Source of the DNA: Rhodovarius crocodyli
GTDB lineage: Bacteria > Pseudomonadota > Alphaproteobacteria > Acetobacterales > Acetobacteraceae
Reading direction: 5' to 3'
Assembly: GCA_945901085.1 (NCBI GenBank)
Contig: CAMDJV010000007.1
Coordinates: 50,658-114,657, forward strand
Length of the DNA: 64,000 bases
Position 1 is the stretch's first letter. Every line of letters begins with the position of its first letter. Shown here piece by piece: positions 48,643-57,343 of this stretch. The position numbers and the translations under genes are program-made. A model generated the notes under the pieces. It did not search any database and was not told where the DNA came from. It worked only from the letters and a program-made list of their open reading frames with translations.

Positions 48643-49824
48643 ATGCCGGACACCATGCTGCCCACCGCCGCGGAATTCGAGACCTACCTCGATTCTATCC
48701 GCCGGCTTGTGCGCGAAAAACTCATACCCGCCGAACCAAGGCTGGATGGCCAGGAGACCCTGCCGGAGGATCTGACGCAATTGCTGCGCGATGCCGGGTT
48801 GTTCGGCATTTCCATCCCCACCGCCTATGGCGGCCTCGGCCTGACGATGGAGCAGCAGGTGCGGGTGATGTTCGAGGTGACGCGCGCTTCCAGCGTGTTT
48901 CGCGCCCGCTTCTCCACCACCATTGGCTTGGGCAGCCAGCCCATCCTCTATAACGGCACCGAGGCGCAGCGGCTGGAATGGCTGCCGCGCATGGCGAGCG
49001 GCGAGGTGACGGCCAGCTTCGCCCTCACCGAGCCCGAGGCTGGCAGCGATGCCGGGGGGCTGCGTACCACGGCGCGGCGGGAGGGCGATGATTTCGTCAT
49101 CAATGGCACCAAGCGCTACATCACCAATGCTAGGCAGGCCGATGTCTTCATCGTGATGGCGCGCACGGTGGAGGGCACGAGGGATGCCTCGGGCATTTCC
49201 GCCTTCATCGTGCCCGCCGGCACGCCTGGCCTTTCCTGCGGCGCGGCGGACAAGAAAATGGGCCAGGATGGTTCCGCCACCTCGGAGGTGTATTTTGATG
49301 AGGTGCGCGTGCCGGCATCGGCGCTGATCGGCGGGCGCGAGGGCGGCGGCTTCAAGACCGCGATGCGCGGCATCAACCATGCCCGGCTGCATGTGGCGGT
49401 GACCTGCGTCGGCCAGGCGCAGCGGCTGCTGGAGGAGGCGCTATCCTACACCATGAACCGCCGGCAATTCGGCCAGGCCCTGGCGGAATTTCAGCTGGTG
49501 CAGGCGCAATTGGCCGATAGCCGCTCGGAGCTTCTGGCCGGGCGCAGCATGATACTGGAGACAGCCCGCGCCTTTGATGCGGCGGGTGAGGCGCAGGGGC
49601 CGATTGTGGCCGATATCGCCTGTTGCAAGCTGTTCTGCTCGGAAATGGCCGGCCGGGTGGCGGACCGGGCGCTGCAGCTGCATGGCGGCATGGGTTATAT
49701 GCATGGCACGGTGGTGGAGCAATTGTTCCGCGATGTCCGGCTGTTCCGGATTTTCGAGGGGGCATCGGATGTGCAGCGGTTGCTGATTGGCAAGACCATG
49801 GTGGCCGAGGCGAAGCGGGCATGA
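48643..49824 (+). CDS. Acyl-CoA dehydrogenase family protein
   Basis: A 393-residue FAD enzyme. AYGGLGLTMEQQVRVMFEVT, SFALTEPEAGSDAGGL (the A-L-T-E-P-x-A-G-S-D signature), NGTKRYITNA, LHGGMGYMHGTVVEQLFRDV and FRIFEGASDVQRLLIG are all typical, the last carrying the catalytic-base Glu position. ATG 48643 has GGAGGAG nine bases upstream, unlike the overlapping starts before it. It suggests that the catabolic route reaches a CoA ester. Confidence 0.9.
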   Translation: MPDTMLPTAAEFETYLDSIRRLVREKLIPAEPRLDGQETLPEDLTQLLRDAGLFGISIPTAYGGLGLTMEQQVRVMFEVTRASSVFRARFSTTIGLGSQPILYNGTEAQRLEWLPRMASGEVTASFALTEPEAGSDAGGLRTTARREGDDFVINGTKRYITNARQADVFIVMARTVEGTRDASGISAFIVPAGTPGLSCGAADKKMGQDGSATSEVYFDEVRVPASALIGGREGGGFKTAMRGINHARLHVAVTCVGQAQRLLEEALSYTMNRRQFGQALAEFQLVQAQLADSRSELLAGRSMILETARAFDAAGEAQGPIVADIACCKLFCSEMAGRVADRALQLHGGMGYMHGTVVEQLFRDVRLFRIFEGASDVQRLLIGKTMVAEAKRA

Positions 49825-50750
49825 GGCGCCGGATCCTTCTCGCTGGCCTCGCCATGCCGGCGCTGGCGCAATCCAGCACCATTCGCATCATCAGCCCTTA
49901 TACGGCGGGCGGTGCCTCGGATATTCTCGGCCGCTTCGCTGGCCAGGCGATTGGCGAGGCGCTGGGGGTGACGGTGGTGGTGGAGAACCGCACCGGCGCC
50001 GGCGGCAATCTGGGGGCCGAGGCGGTGGCGCGCGCCGCGCCGGATGGCACCACCTTCCTCGTTATGGCCGCAGCGCAGGCGGCCAATGCCACGCTGTATC
50101 GCAGCCTGCCTTTCAATGTGCTGCGGGATTTCGCGCCGGTGGCGGTGATTGGCGTGGTGCCTAATCTGCTCTCGGTGCATCCGGCGGTGCCGGCGCATGA
50201 TGTGGCCGGGTTCATTGCCTTCGCCCGGGCGCAGAGCGCTGGCATCACCTATTCTTCCGCCGGGGTGGGCACCATTCCGCATTTGGCGATGGAGTTGTTT
50301 CGCCATCGGGCTGGCTTCCAGGCCACCCATGTGCCCTTCCGTGGCACAGCACCGGCGGTGACCGAGGTGGTGGCCGGGCGCATTCAGGCGATGATGGAGA
50401 ACCTGCCGCCCCAGGCGCCGCAAATTCGGGCCGGGGCGCTGCGTGGCTTGGGGGTTTCCACCGCCGCGCGGGTGGCGGATTTCCCCGACATTCCCGCCAT
50501 TGCCGAGACCCTGCCGGGGTTTGAGGCGATGGCCTGGCAATCGCTGGTGGCGCCGGCTGGCACGCCGCCGGCCATTCTGCGGCGGGTGGGTGAGGTGGTG
50601 CTGGCCGCCACCGCCGCGCGGGCTGGGCAACTGCGTGGTATGGGTTTCATCCCTGGCACCATCGGCCCTGATGCCTTCCCCGCCTTCTTGCAGGCCGAGG
50701 TGGCGAAATGGGCCGAGGCCGTGCGTATTTCTGGAGCAACCGCCGAATGA
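49821..50750 (+). CDS. Bug/TctC-family binding protein
   Basis: A 309-residue periplasmic binding protein; short signal MRRRILLAGLAMPALAQ. IRIISPYTAGGASDILGRFA (P-Y-x-A-G-G-x-x-D) and VENRTGAGGNLGAEAVARAA (N-x-x-G-A-G-G) are the two Bug signatures, both intact here in contrast to the one at 20540. Starts inside the stop of the acyl-CoA dehydrogenase gene. A second receptor in the same operon as a LivK protein suggests two related ligands. Confidence 0.9.
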   Translation: MRRRILLAGLAMPALAQSSTIRIISPYTAGGASDILGRFAGQAIGEALGVTVVVENRTGAGGNLGAEAVARAAPDGTTFLVMAAAQAANATLYRSLPFNVLRDFAPVAVIGVVPNLLSVHPAVPAHDVAGFIAFARAQSAGITYSSAGVGTIPHLAMELFRHRAGFQATHVPFRGTAPAVTEVVAGRIQAMMENLPPQAPQIRAGALRGLGVSTAARVADFPDIPAIAETLPGFEAMAWQSLVAPAGTPPAILRRVGEVVLAATAARAGQLRGMGFIPGTIGPDAFPAFLQAEVAKWAEAVRISGATAE

Positions 50751-51697
50751 AGACCCGTGTCACCGAAATGCTCGGCATCCGCTACCCCATCGTGCAGGGG
50801 GGGCTGGCACGAGTGGCCTATGCCGAGCTGGCCGCTGCCGTTTCCAATGCCGGGGGCTTGGGGCAGATCAACACCGCCTCGCTGCTCGACCCTGAGGCGC
50901 TGCGGGCGGAAATTCGCCGCTGCCAGGCGCTCACCTCGCTGCCTTTTGGGGTGAACTTCCCGATCAACCGCCATGACCTCAACCCGCTGCTGGATGTGGC
51001 GCTGGAGGAGGGTGTGCGCGTGATCGCGCTGACCGCGGGCAATCCGGCACCCTATCTGCGCCGCTGTGAAGGCCATGCCGTGCATACCCTGGTGCTGACC
51101 GCCGGCCCGGAATTGGCCAAGAAGGCCGAGGCTGCGGGTGCTCATATGGTGGCCACTGTGGGCTTTGAGGGCGGCGGCCATATCGGGCGTTCGGATGAGA
51201 CCACCATGGTCATGGTGCCGCGCGTCGTGGATGCGGTGAAAATCCCGGTGCTGGCGAGCGGCGGCATTGCCGATGGGCGGGGCCTGCTGGCGGCCCTGGC
51301 GCTGGGGGCCGAGGGGGTGGAGATGGGCACCCGCTTCGTCGCCACCATCGAGGCGCGGGCGCATGAGAATTACAAGCAGGCGCTGGCCGCAGCCGCGCCC
51401 GATGGCACCATGCTGATCAAGCGTTCCATGGGCATGCCCGGGCGCACGCTGCGCTCGCCCTTTGCCGAGCATATCGTGGCGCGCGAGGCGGCGGGGGCGG
51501 AGAAGGCCGAGTTGCTGGAATTGGTGGCCGGCCGGGTGAATGCGCTGGGCACGGATGAGGGGCGGCTGGAGGAAAGTTTTGTCTGGGCCGGGCAATGCGT
51601 GGGCCTGATCCATGACGTGCCGCCGGCGGGGGAGGTGATCCGCCGGATGGTGGCCGAGGCTGAGGCGGGAATCGCGCGGTTGCGCGGCATTGGTTAG
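50747..51697 (+). CDS. Nitronate monooxygenase/2-nitropropane dioxygenase family FMN enzyme
   Basis: A 316-residue FMN-binding TIM barrel. YPIVQGGLARVAYAELAAAV with NAGGLGQIN at the N-terminus, GFEGGGHIGRSDET (G-x-E-x-G-G-H-x-G) near residue 140, VLASGGIADGRGLLAALALG near residue 165 and GAEGVEMGTRFVATIEA match the NPD family including the catalytic-His motif. Actual substrate may be a nitronate, or an enoyl-ACP/dioxygenase-type role. Starts inside the previous stop (ATGA). Last gene before the repeat. Confidence 0.88.
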   Translation: MKTRVTEMLGIRYPIVQGGLARVAYAELAAAVSNAGGLGQINTASLLDPEALRAEIRRCQALTSLPFGVNFPINRHDLNPLLDVALEEGVRVIALTAGNPAPYLRRCEGHAVHTLVLTAGPELAKKAEAAGAHMVATVGFEGGGHIGRSDETTMVMVPRVVDAVKIPVLASGGIADGRGLLAALALGAEGVEMGTRFVATIEARAHENYKQALAAAAPDGTMLIKRSMGMPGRTLRSPFAEHIVAREAAGAEKAELLELVAGRVNALGTDEGRLEESFVWAGQCVGLIHDVPPAGEVIRRMVAEAEAGIARLRGIG

Positions 51698-51734
51698 GGG
51701 TATTGCTGAGCCGATGTGAGGGCGCAGCAATGCA

Positions 51735-51880
51735 GTGGGGTGCTAAAACCCAATTACAGACCAGAAAAATGATTAAATTGAGTAATTTAACGAAGGTGCA
51801 GGAAACTGAGTTTCCTGCTGGGGTGCTCGAGGGGCAAAGCCCCTCGATCTTTTCCCCCCTCGCCATTCGTCTTTCCCCAG
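51735..51880 (+). repeat. Intergenic palindromic repeat, copy C
   Basis: Between the convergent nitronate monooxygenase gene and pheT. TTAAATT/AATTTAA (51773-51779, 51784-51790) is followed by ACGAAGGT, then GCAGGAAACT/AGTTTCCTGC (51798-51807, 51809-51818), then CTGGGGTG and CGAGGGGC/GCCCCTCG (51828-51835, 51839-51846), then TTCGTCTTTCCCCAG. The part from 51789 to 51850 differs from copy A at only two positions. A second TGGGGTGCT at 51737 looks like the remains of another copy. Confidence 0.9.
51828..51853 (+). terminator. Terminator-like hairpin in repeat copy C
   Basis: CGAGGGGC, loop AAA, GCCCCTCG, then ATCTTTT. A perfect eight-pair stem with a short U-run, 130 bases past the end of the catabolic operon and 31 bases past the pheT stop on the other strand. 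Confidence 0.65.
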
Positions 51881-51883
51881 CGA

Positions 51884-54352
51884 TTACCCGCGCAGCGTCG
51901 CCCCCGTGGCCTTGGTGATGGCTGCTACCACCTTGGCCACCACCGCCTCGATTTCGGCATCGGTGAGGGTTCGTTCGCGCGGCTGTAAGGTGATCTGGAT
52001 GGCGAGGCTGACCTTGCCCTCGGGCAGGCGCTCGCCGGCATAGCGGTCGAATAGCACGACATCGCTCACCAGCGCCCGCTCGGCGCCACGCGCGGCGCGC
52101 AGCAGGTTATCGGCCGGCACATCGGCATCGACCAGCAAGGCCAGGTCACGCCGCAGCGGCTGGAAGGCGGGCAGGTCGGGCGGGGATTTCTTGCGGCGCT
52201 TGGGCTCGGGCACGGCGTCGAGAAACACCTCTGCCGCCACGGCAGCGCCGGGCAAGCCCAGCGTGTCGCGCAGCTGCGGGTGGATTTCGCCAAAATGCGC
52301 CAGCACCGTCTTGGGCCCCTGGCGGAAGGTGCCGCTGCGGCCGGGGTGGTAATGGCCGGGGGCATCGGTGGTGATGGTGACGCCGGCCATGGGCACGCCG
52401 AGTGCCTCCAGCACCGCCTGGGCATCGGCCTTGGCGTCCAGCGCCTCCACCGGGCGGGCGGGGGCGGCCCAATTGGCCGGGGTGCTGCCGGCGCGCAACG
52501 TGCAGGCCATGGCGAGTTGCCCCTCGGGCGCGGTGGAGCGGTAGCCGCCGCCCACCTCGCTCAAGGCCACATCGGCAAAGCCGCGCGCGGCATTGGCGGC
52601 GGCGGCGAATGCGAGGCTGGCCACCGGGGTTGGGCGCATCTGGTTGAGATCGGAGGCGATGGGGTTTTCCAGCCGCAGTGCCGCTGCGCCACCGCCGAAT
52701 TGCTCCGCCGTGGCCTGGGCCACAAAACCATAGGTGACATTATCCTGGCAGCCGCGGGCGGCCAGGATGCGCCGCGCGGTGATGGCGCGGCGTTGCTTCG
52801 CATCCACCGCCGGGGGCGGTACGGCAAAGGGCACGGGCAGCGATACGGCGGGCACCGCATCGAGCCCGCCCAGGCGGAGGACTTCCTCCACCAGATCGGC
52901 CTCGGCCTCGGTGGCCTCGCAGCCCTCGCGCGCGGCGGCTGCCCGCGTGGGGTCCAGCCCTGGGTCCATGTCGAGCGTGATGGGGGCGGCGATGTCGTTG
53001 CGCCAGGAGGGGACGGCCACGGTGACCGAGGCTGTGTCGCGCTGCAGCGTGGCGAAGCCCAGGGCTTCCAGCCGCGCCACCGCGTCATCCGTTGCCACTG
53101 CCATGCCGCCCAGGCCCATCAGGCGCTCGAAGCGCAGCGTGGCGTGGCGGCGCCAGTTTGGTTCCTGGCCGGCCTCGGAGATTTCGCTGGCCTCGCCGCC
53201 GCAGAGTTCCATGATGGTGGCGGTGGCCATATCCAGCGCGCGTGGCGGCAGGGCCTGGTCCAGGCCGCGCTCGAAGCGTTGCCGGGCATCGGTGAAGACA
53301 GCATGGCGGCGGCCGGAGAGGGCGATGCGCACCGGGTCGAACAGGGCGCTTTCGATGAAGCACTCGGTGGTGTTCTCGTCGCAGCCGGAATGCTCGCCGC
53401 CGATGATGCCGCCCAGCGCCTCGGCGCCGGCCTCGTCGGCGATCACGCCATCCTCTTCGGTCAGCGTGTAGGTCTTGTTGTTCAGCGCGGCCAGGGTTTC
53501 GCCTGGGCGGGCCATGCGCATGGAGAGCGTGCGGCCCTTCACCTTGGCGACGTCAAAGACGTGCAAGGGGCGGCCCAGCCCATAGGTGAAGAGGTTGGTG
53601 ACATCGACCAGCGCATTGATCGGCCGCAGGCCGACCGCCACCAGCCAATCCTGCAGCCATTGGGGCGAGGGGCCGTTTTTCACGCCCCGCACGGCGCGGC
53701 CGACGACCCAGGTGCAGGCACGCGGGTCCTCGATCCGCCAGGTCAGCGGCGAGGGGTAGCGGGCGGTGATGCTGGGGTTGGGGAGGGGCTTCAGCCGGCC
53801 GAGGCCTGCCGCCGCCAGATCGCGGGCGATGCCATGGACGGAGAGCGCGTCGCCGCGGTTCGGTGTGACCTTGATTTCGATGATGGTGTCGAGCTTGGCG
53901 TATTCGGCATAGGGGCGGCCGATGGGGGCGTCTTCGGGCAGATCGATAATGCCGGAATGGTCATCGCCCAGGCCCATTTCGCGGGCGGAGAGCATCATGG
54001 CCTCGGATTTCTCGCCGCGGATTTCGCCCACTTTGAGGGTGATGCCGGTGCCGGGGATGAAGGCGCCGGGGAGGGCGGCCACGCCGATGAGGCCGGTGCG
54101 CGCATTGGGCGCGCCGCACACCACGGCGTATTCCCTGCCATCGCCGATATCAACGCGCAGCGCGCGCAGGCGGTCAGCATTGGGGTGCTGGCGGGCCTCG
54201 ATGACGCGGGCGATGACGAAGCTGGCCAGGGGGGCGGCGCGGTCTTCCACGCCTTCCACCTCGATGCCGATGCGGGTGAGGGTCTCGCAGAGCGTTGCCG
54301 TATCGGCATCGAAATCGAGATGGGCGCGCAGCCAGGAGAGCGGGAATTTCAT
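51884..54352 (-). CDS. pheT: Phenylalanyl-tRNA synthetase beta subunit
   Basis: An 822-residue subunit of the alpha2-beta2 enzyme. MKFPLSWLRAHLDFDADTAT is the standard opening. The EMAP/tRNA-binding domain (residues 40-150: FVIARVIEARQHPNADRLRA), B3/B4 editing domain with GGIIGGEHSGCDENTTECFI, B5 DNA-binding-like domain and C-terminal FDX-ACB anticodon domain (FQPLRRDLALLVDADVPADN) are in order. ATG 54350-54352 lies one base after pheS. Normal length. Confidence 0.95.
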   Translation of the reverse strand: MKFPLSWLRAHLDFDADTATLCETLTRIGIEVEGVEDRAAPLASFVIARVIEARQHPNADRLRALRVDIGDGREYAVVCGAPNARTGLIGVAALPGAFIPGTGITLKVGEIRGEKSEAMMLSAREMGLGDDHSGIIDLPEDAPIGRPYAEYAKLDTIIEIKVTPNRGDALSVHGIARDLAAAGLGRLKPLPNPSITARYPSPLTWRIEDPRACTWVVGRAVRGVKNGPSPQWLQDWLVAVGLRPINALVDVTNLFTYGLGRPLHVFDVAKVKGRTLSMRMARPGETLAALNNKTYTLTEEDGVIADEAGAEALGGIIGGEHSGCDENTTECFIESALFDPVRIALSGRRHAVFTDARQRFERGLDQALPPRALDMATATIMELCGGEASEISEAGQEPNWRRHATLRFERLMGLGGMAVATDDAVARLEALGFATLQRDTASVTVAVPSWRNDIAAPITLDMDPGLDPTRAAAAREGCEATEAEADLVEEVLRLGGLDAVPAVSLPVPFAVPPPAVDAKQRRAITARRILAARGCQDNVTYGFVAQATAEQFGGGAAALRLENPIASDLNQMRPTPVASLAFAAAANAARGFADVALSEVGGGYRSTAPEGQLAMACTLRAGSTPANWAAPARPVEALDAKADAQAVLEALGVPMAGVTITTDAPGHYHPGRSGTFRQGPKTVLAHFGEIHPQLRDTLGLPGAAVAAEVFLDAVPEPKRRKKSPPDLPAFQPLRRDLALLVDADVPADNLLRAARGAERALVSDVVLFDRYAGERLPEGKVSLAIQITLQPRERTLTDAEIEAVVAKVVAAITKATGATLRG

Positions 54353-54353
54353 G

Positions 54354-55424
54354 TCACACGCCCTCATGCAGGGAGGCGGGGGTTAGCGGGCTGGAGGCGT
54401 AATGGGCGAGCCAGCGGATATCGCCCTCATAAAAGGGGCGCAGATCGGCGATGCCATGTTTGAGCATGGTGATGCGCTCGATTCCCATGCCGAAGGCAAA
54501 ACCCTGCCATTCGCGCGCATCAATGCCGCAATTGGCCAGCACGCGGGGATGGACCATGCCCGAGCCCAGGATTTCCAGCCAATCACCGCCGGCGCCGAGT
54601 TCGCCGGTCTTGCGGTTCCAGCCGATATCCACCTCCATCGAGGGTTCGGTGAAGGGGAAGTAGCTTGAGCGGAAGCGCACCGGCAGGGTGGAAATGCCGA
54701 AAAACGCCCGCAGGAAATCGGTGAGGCAGCCCTTGAGGTGGCCCAGCGTGATGCCGCGATCGATCACCAGGCCTTCGACCTGGTGGAACATCGGCGAATG
54801 CGTGGCGTCATGATCGGCGCGATAGGTGCGGCCGGGGGCGATGATGCGAATGGGCGGTTCCTGGCCGAGCATGGTGCGGACCTGCAGCGGCGAGGTTTGG
54901 GTGCGCAGCACCAGCGGGCGGCCATCGGCGCCGGTGCCGGGGAGATAGAAGGTGTCCTGATCCTGCCGTGCGGGGTGATGGTCGGGGATGTTGAGCGCGC
55001 CGAAATTATACCAGTCGCTCTCGATATCCGGGCCGGCCACGGCGGAGAAGCCCATGGCGCCGAAGATGGCGGTGAGTTCCTCGATGGTGCGGTTGATGGG
55101 GTGGATGGAGCCGGCCGGGATGGGCCGGGCGGGCAGGGACATATCCTGCTTCTCGGCCAGTAGCCGGGCGTTGAGATCCGCCGTGGCGAGAACGCCATGG
55201 GCCTGGTCGAGGCTGAGGTCGATCGAGGCGCGGGCCTCATTGAGGGCTGCGCCGCGCTGCTTGCGCTCCTCCGGCGGCAATGCGCCCAGGCCCTTCATGA
55301 GGGTGCTGAGGCGGCCCTGCTTGCCGAGGAAGGCGACACGCACGCCGTCCAATTCACGCAGATTGGCGGCCTGGCTCATGGCGGATTTCGCCTCGGCGAC
55401 CAGGGCTTCAAGCTCATCACTCAT
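54354..55424 (-). CDS. pheS: Phenylalanyl-tRNA synthetase alpha subunit
   Basis: A 356-residue class II synthetase subunit. HPINRTIEELTAIFGAMGF opens the catalytic core, THSPMFHQVEGLVIDRGIT is motif-2-like, FRSSYFPFTEPSMEVDIG contains the Phe-pocket region and GFAFGMGIERITMLKHGI is motif 3. The first 90 residues are the coiled-coil tRNA-binding arm. A strong terminator hairpin lies 17 bases upstream, suggesting attenuation from the ribosomal-protein transcript. Confidence 0.95.
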   Translation of the reverse strand: MSDELEALVAEAKSAMSQAANLRELDGVRVAFLGKQGRLSTLMKGLGALPPEERKQRGAALNEARASIDLSLDQAHGVLATADLNARLLAEKQDMSLPARPIPAGSIHPINRTIEELTAIFGAMGFSAVAGPDIESDWYNFGALNIPDHHPARQDQDTFYLPGTGADGRPLVLRTQTSPLQVRTMLGQEPPIRIIAPGRTYRADHDATHSPMFHQVEGLVIDRGITLGHLKGCLTDFLRAFFGISTLPVRFRSSYFPFTEPSMEVDIGWNRKTGELGAGGDWLEILGSGMVHPRVLANCGIDAREWQGFAFGMGIERITMLKHGIADLRPFYEGDIRWLAHYASSPLTPASLHEGV

Positions 55425-55440
55425 CGGGGTGTTCCACGCA

Positions 55441-55478
55441 AAAGAAAAAGGCCGCCCCCCGTTACCGGAAGGCGGCCT
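55441..55478 (-). terminator. Terminator/attenuator between rplT and pheS
   Basis: On the minus strand AGGCCGCC and GGCGGCCT form a perfect eight-pair stem with a 22-base interior, followed by TTTTCTTT. It starts 24 bases past the rplT stop and ends 17 bases before the pheS start, leaving no room for a separate pheS promoter downstream of it, so it probably acts as a partial terminator or attenuator. Confidence 0.8.
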
Positions 55479-55501
55479 GTTTGTCGTCCCTGTCGGGCTG
55501 T

Positions 55502-55855
55502 TTAGACGGCTGCCTTGGCTTTTTCGATCAAGGCGGCAAAGGTTTCCGGCTCGTCATAGGCGAGGGCGGCCATCACCTTGCGGTCCATCTCGATGCCGGC
55601 CTTCTTAATGGCGGCGATGAAGACGCTATAGGTCATGCCATGCTCGCGCACGGCGGCATTGATGCGCTGAATCCACAACCCGCGGAACTCGCGCTTCTTG
55701 TTGCGACGGTCGCGATAGGCGTATTGCAGCGCCTTTTCGACCCGCTCGAGCGCGGGGCGGAAGGTTGTGGAAGAGCGGCCGACATAGCCCTTGGCGAGCT
55801 TGAGGACCTTCTTGTGACGGGCATGGGCGGTAACGCCGCGTTTGACACGTGCCAT
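55502..55855 (-). CDS. rplT: 50S ribosomal protein L20
   Basis: A 117-residue basic protein that binds 23S rRNA early in assembly. Conserved [20 protein letters not shown] opening, then [40 protein letters not shown] and [20 protein letters not shown]. Fifteen bases after rpmI. Standard length. Confidence 0.96.
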   Translation of the reverse strand: MARVKRGVTAHARHKKVLKLAKGYVGRSSTTFRPALERVEKALQYAYRDRRNKKREFRGLWIQRINAAVREHGMTYSVFIAAIKKAGIEMDRKVMAALAYDEPETFAALIEKAKAAV

Positions 55856-55870
55856 TTTTCTGCGCCCCCC

Positions 55871-56077
55871 TTACCGGCTCAAACCATACGGAAGCCACTG
55901 CTTAACCGTCTTGGCATCCATTTCTGTCAGTGTCTGGCTACCACGGTTCTGCCGCTTGGCCTTCTGGCTGCGCGCCGAGAGGTTGTGGCGCTTCTTGCCG
56001 GGACCGGCCAGGACCTTGCCCGTGGCCGTGATCTTGAAGCGCTTTTTGGCGCTTGATGTCGTCTTCATCTTGGACAT
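55871..56077 (-). CDS. rpmI: 50S ribosomal protein L35
   Basis: A 68-residue basic protein. [20 protein letters not shown] is the usual start and [20 protein letters not shown] the core. The infC gene that normally precedes rpmI is absent; the upstream 257 bases (56078-56334) form a divergent promoter region with no further gene. The start was placed at the MSKMKT methionine rather than the internal ATG three codons on. Confidence 0.95.
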   Translation of the reverse strand: MSKMKTTSSAKKRFKITATGKVLAGPGKKRHNLSARSQKAKRQNRGSQTLTEMDAKTVKQWLPYGLSR

Positions 56078-56334
56078 TCGGTACTCCCATTGCGCGGCCG
56101 GAACCGCACGCCTGTATCATGCCCCAACCTTGCCCACGGAATGTCCGTGGCCCCCCGAAACGCGACGGGGACCGCACCATGCGGCGGGGGCATGTCTCCT
56201 CGGCCGGGCTGTCCAGGGCACCGGCGCGGGAGCGCGGCTTATAGGCGGGACGCGGGATTGTCACAAGGGGTGGGTGATGGACGGCGCGGCGGGGCGCATG
56301 CCACACAGGGCAGTCTCGTGGAGAGGAACCCCGC

Positions 56335-56964
56335 ATGATCGAGCTTTGGACCTGGAACACCCCCAATGGCCGGAAGATTTCCGCCGCCCTGGAGGAGATG
56401 GGCCTGCCTTATAAGGTGGTGCCGGTGAATATCAGCAAGGATGAGCAGTTCAACCCCGCCTTCCTCGCCTTCAGCCCGAACAACCGCATCCCTGCCATCA
56501 TCGACCCCGATGGCCCGGGTGGTGCGCCCATCACTGTGTTCGAGAGTGGCGCCATTTTGCTGTATCTGGCCGAGAAGACGGGCCGGTTCATGCCGGCTGA
56601 TCTGCGCGGGCGGGTGGAGGTGCTGGAATGGCTGATGTGGCAGATGGGCGGCTTTGGCCCCATGCCCGGCCAGGTGCACCACTTCCTGATGCAGCCTGAG
56701 GGGGCGGCCAGGGATTATGGCCTGGCGCGCTACGGCAAGGAGACCAGGCGGCTTTATGGCGTGCTGGAGAAGCGCCTGGCCGGGCGGGAATTCGTGGCCA
56801 GCGCGGGTGAGCCCAGCATCGCCGATTTCGCCATTCTGGGTTGGGCATGGCGGCATGAGCGGCATCAGGTGCCCTTTGATGACCTGCCCAATGTGGCGGC
56901 GTGGTATGCGCGGATGATGGCCCGGCCGGCGACGGCGAAGGGATTTGAAGTCGCCCTCTCATGA
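56335..56964 (+). CDS. Glutathione S-transferase, YfcG/Nu-class-like
   Basis: A 209-residue GST. MIELWTWNTPNGRKISAALE is typical for the YfcG/Ure2-like group, whose T-P-N-G-x-K motif provides the glutathione contact. NNRIPAIIDPD is the cis-Pro region and ESGAILLYLAEKTG the gamma-glutamyl-binding E-S-x-x-I. C-terminal all-helical domain ends with the N-capping-box stretch SIADFAILGWAWRHERHQ. GAGAGGA lies 8 bases before ATG 56335. Confidence 0.92.
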   Translation: MIELWTWNTPNGRKISAALEEMGLPYKVVPVNISKDEQFNPAFLAFSPNNRIPAIIDPDGPGGAPITVFESGAILLYLAEKTGRFMPADLRGRVEVLEWLMWQMGGFGPMPGQVHHFLMQPEGAARDYGLARYGKETRRLYGVLEKRLAGREFVASAGEPSIADFAILGWAWRHERHQVPFDDLPNVAAWYARMMARPATAKGFEVALS

Positions 56965-57059
56965 CCGTTTGACGGAACGGGGGAGGGAGGCTAAACCCCT
57001 GCTTGCATATGCCGTGCAGACTTCACACTCCCAGCGACTATCTGGCAGCTACTACCTGA

Positions 57060-57151
57060 GGAGGGGTGGCCGAGTGGCCGAAGGCGGCAGTTTGCTAAAC
57101 TGTTAATCGGGTTAAACCGGTTCGTGGGTTCGAATCCCATCCCCTCCTCCA
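57060..57151 (+). tRNA. tRNA-Ser (anticodon GCU)
   Basis: Acceptor GGAGGGG (57060-57066) pairs with CCCCTCC (57141-57147); the CCA is encoded at 57149-57151. The anticodon loop TTGCTAA contains GCT (anticodon stem GCAGT/ACTGT), the long variable arm (class II) holds CGGGTTAAACCGG, and the T-arm is GTGGG-TTCGAAT-CCCAT. The discriminator base at 57148 is T, whereas bacterial tRNA-Ser normally has G. The 95 bases before it (56965-57059) hold no gene. Confidence 0.92.
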
Positions 57152-57343
57152 GTCCAAGCCGCTTGCTTGATGTGCGCTCAATCCCTGCAGGCAATGCTGA
57201 CGGGCGCGCGCACCTCCCAAGGCGGTTGCCAGCCCGGCTCCTCCTCGCTACATCAACCGCTTACGTACCCAGCTGGGGGGCGCTACGCCCCGGCCCGGCT
57301 TTCTCATTATTCGTGACGCACCGTTCGGGAACAGGTCAAATAC
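57152..57343. other. Gene-free interval after tRNA-Ser
   Basis: No coding region is convincing here. GGGGCG-CTA-CGCCCC (57277-57291) is a six-pair hairpin without a strong T-run. The 3' end of the tRNA is followed by the glycan locus, but no integrase, direct repeat or other mark of an attachment site could be found in the window. Confidence 0.4.

Noticed and set aside
52280..54463. 727-codon open frame antisense to pheT
   Set aside because: Composition (long runs of G, H, A, Q) is that of a shadow frame and pheT is unambiguous.
56991..57194. 67-codon minus-strand frame containing GMGFEPTNRF
   Set aside because: It is the antisense of tRNA-Ser; this peptide is a well-known false annotation caused by tRNA T-arm and anticodon sequence.
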